In this document: positions 6,954 to 7,136 of the stretch, piece by piece
Layout: each line of letters begins with the position of its first letter
Position numbering within the stretch: position 1 is the stretch's first letter
DNA from: an uncultured Oscillospiraceae bacterium
GTDB taxonomy: Bacteria > Bacillota > Clostridia > Oscillospirales > Acutalibacteraceae
Assembly: GCA_902489595.1 (NCBI GenBank)
Contig: CABUAS010000085.1
Coordinates: forward strand, 1 to 7,136
Direction of reading: 5' to 3'
Length of the DNA stretch: 7,136 nucleotides
Position numbers and translations under genes: made by a program
The notes under the pieces: generated by a model
Database searches by the model: none
Told to the model about the DNA's origin: nothing
What the model saw: only the letters and a program-made list of their open reading frames with translations

Positions 6954-6979
6954 GTAGGGGTCGGCGTCCTCGACGACCC
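6954..6979 (+). repeat. REP-like unit 3
   Basis: GTAG (6954-6957) precedes GGGTCG (6958-6963), which pairs with CGACCC (6974-6979). Inside, a G-A mismatch is followed by CG/CG pairs and a TCCT loop. The tail GTAAAACCCAATACG (6980-6994) is the most diverged of the three. Confidence 0.8.
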
Positions 6980-6999
6980 GTAAAACCCAATACGCTTTA

Positions 7000-7011
7000 C
7001 GTTCATGAACG
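7000..7011. repeat. 12-bp perfect palindrome
   Basis: CGTTCATGAACG is fully self-complementary. It sits between the third repeat unit and the terminator stem. The ACGTTCA at its left edge (6999-7005) also occurs in the linker before unit 2 (6899-6905), so it may derive from repeat-linker sequence. No binding protein is recognised. Confidence 0.6.
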
Positions 7012-7049
7012 GCATATGATCACATTTTATGGCGATTATATGCTTTTTT
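7012..7049 (+). terminator. probable intrinsic terminator of the glyA-trpS operon
   Basis: GCATATGATC (7012-7021) pairs with GATTATATGC (7034-7043) as a 10-bp stem with one G-U pair and a 12-nt loop, immediately followed by six T (7044-7049) and further T-rich sequence. The position, 178 nt after the trpS stop, and the T-run fit a plus-strand terminator. The stem is AU-rich and therefore weak by standard rules. No T-run supports the opposite direction. Confidence 0.55.
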
Positions 7050-7136
7050 ATTTATATTTTAATGCCGTTTGTTTAATTTAACCAAAAACAAAATTTATTT
7101 TTGTATTCCTTTTTGATTGACGGGTATGTGTTTACC

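Larger units (their letters stand above)
6860..6992 (+). repeat. tandem array of three GTAG-hairpin (REP-like) repeats
   Basis: Three units start with GTAGGGG at 6860, 6908 and 6954 (periods 48 and 46 nt). Each is GTAG, then an imperfect hairpin bounded by GGG...CCC, then G and a tail related to AAAATCAAATAA. All lie in the same orientation. The stems differ in sequence between units yet remain self-complementary. A conserved GTAG at the foot of a hairpin is the defining layout of REP elements associated with RAYT (Y1-type) proteins; assignment to that class is by architecture only. Confidence 0.75.
6835..7136. other. 302-nt intergenic region after trpS
   Basis: No supported gene lies here. 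The region holds a short AT-rich linker (6835-6859), three tandem GTAG-hairpin repeats (6860 to about 6992), a 12-bp palindrome (7000-7011), a probable intrinsic terminator (7012-7049) and AT-rich sequence to the window end. TTGACG (7118-7123) could be a -35 element for a gene beyond the window, but its -10 would fall outside. AACGGCAT (7008-7015) recurs inverted at 7062-7069, framing the terminator. Confidence 0.7.

Noticed and set aside
6860..6992. Short CRISPR-like array (regular 46-48 nt spacing of GTAGGGG)
   Set aside because: The constant part is only about 7 nt plus a degenerate tail, the intervening segments are self-complementary rather than unique spacers, there are only three units, and no cas gene is nearby.
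6794..7015. Minus-strand open frame of 73 codons across the repeats
   Set aside because: It runs through three hairpin repeats and antisense into the trpS 3' end, has no ribosome binding site signal I can support, and resembles no protein; it is a chance frame.

Overview
The window looks like chromosomal core DNA from a low-to-moderate GC Gram-positive bacterium, most likely a Clostridia member of the Ruminococcaceae/Oscillospiraceae type. This is inferred from AT-leaning codon use, AGGAGG-type ribosome binding sites, CDP-glycerol glycerophosphotransferase (teichoic-acid family) genes, the sequence style of the SHMT and TrpRS, and GTAGGGG hairpin repeats of a kind I recall from such genomes. 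No species can be named from the sequence alone.

Layout. Positions 1-93 are the short 3' flank of yebC, with no gene. A minus-strand yebC/pmpR-family gene (94-837) is divergent from a five-gene plus-strand cluster: glyA (1013-2266), two tandem CDP-glycerol glycerophosphotransferase paralogues (2302-3504 and 3497-4615), a class I PLP aminotransferase (4625-5812) and trpS (5824-6834). The plus-strand gaps are 35, -8, 9 and 11 nt, and I see no terminator between the genes, so one transcript starting before glyA is the simplest reading. The last 302 bases (6835-7136) hold no convincing gene. They contain three same-orientation GTAG-hairpin (REP-like) repeats, a 12-bp palindrome and a probable AU-rich intrinsic terminator.

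Function. The cluster mixes housekeeping metabolism with a cell-surface polymer function. SHMT makes glycine and one-carbon units from serine, the aminotransferase handles an amino acid that cannot be specified, and TrpRS charges tRNA-Trp. The paralogue pair probably transfers glycerol phosphate onto a wall or lipid-linked glycan. YebC is a cytoplasmic translation/regulation factor transcribed separately in the opposite direction.

Most unusual features. (1) The yebC and glyA promoters are mirror images around one point, position 924. They have equal 17-nt spacers, extended -10 elements, and a near-perfect palindrome that contains both -35 elements. (2) The three downstream repeats share GTAG and GGG...CCC but have different, internally complementary stems, which is the layout of REP elements mobilised or recognised by RAYT proteins. 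I found no wholly new gene system; the rest is ordinary core genome.
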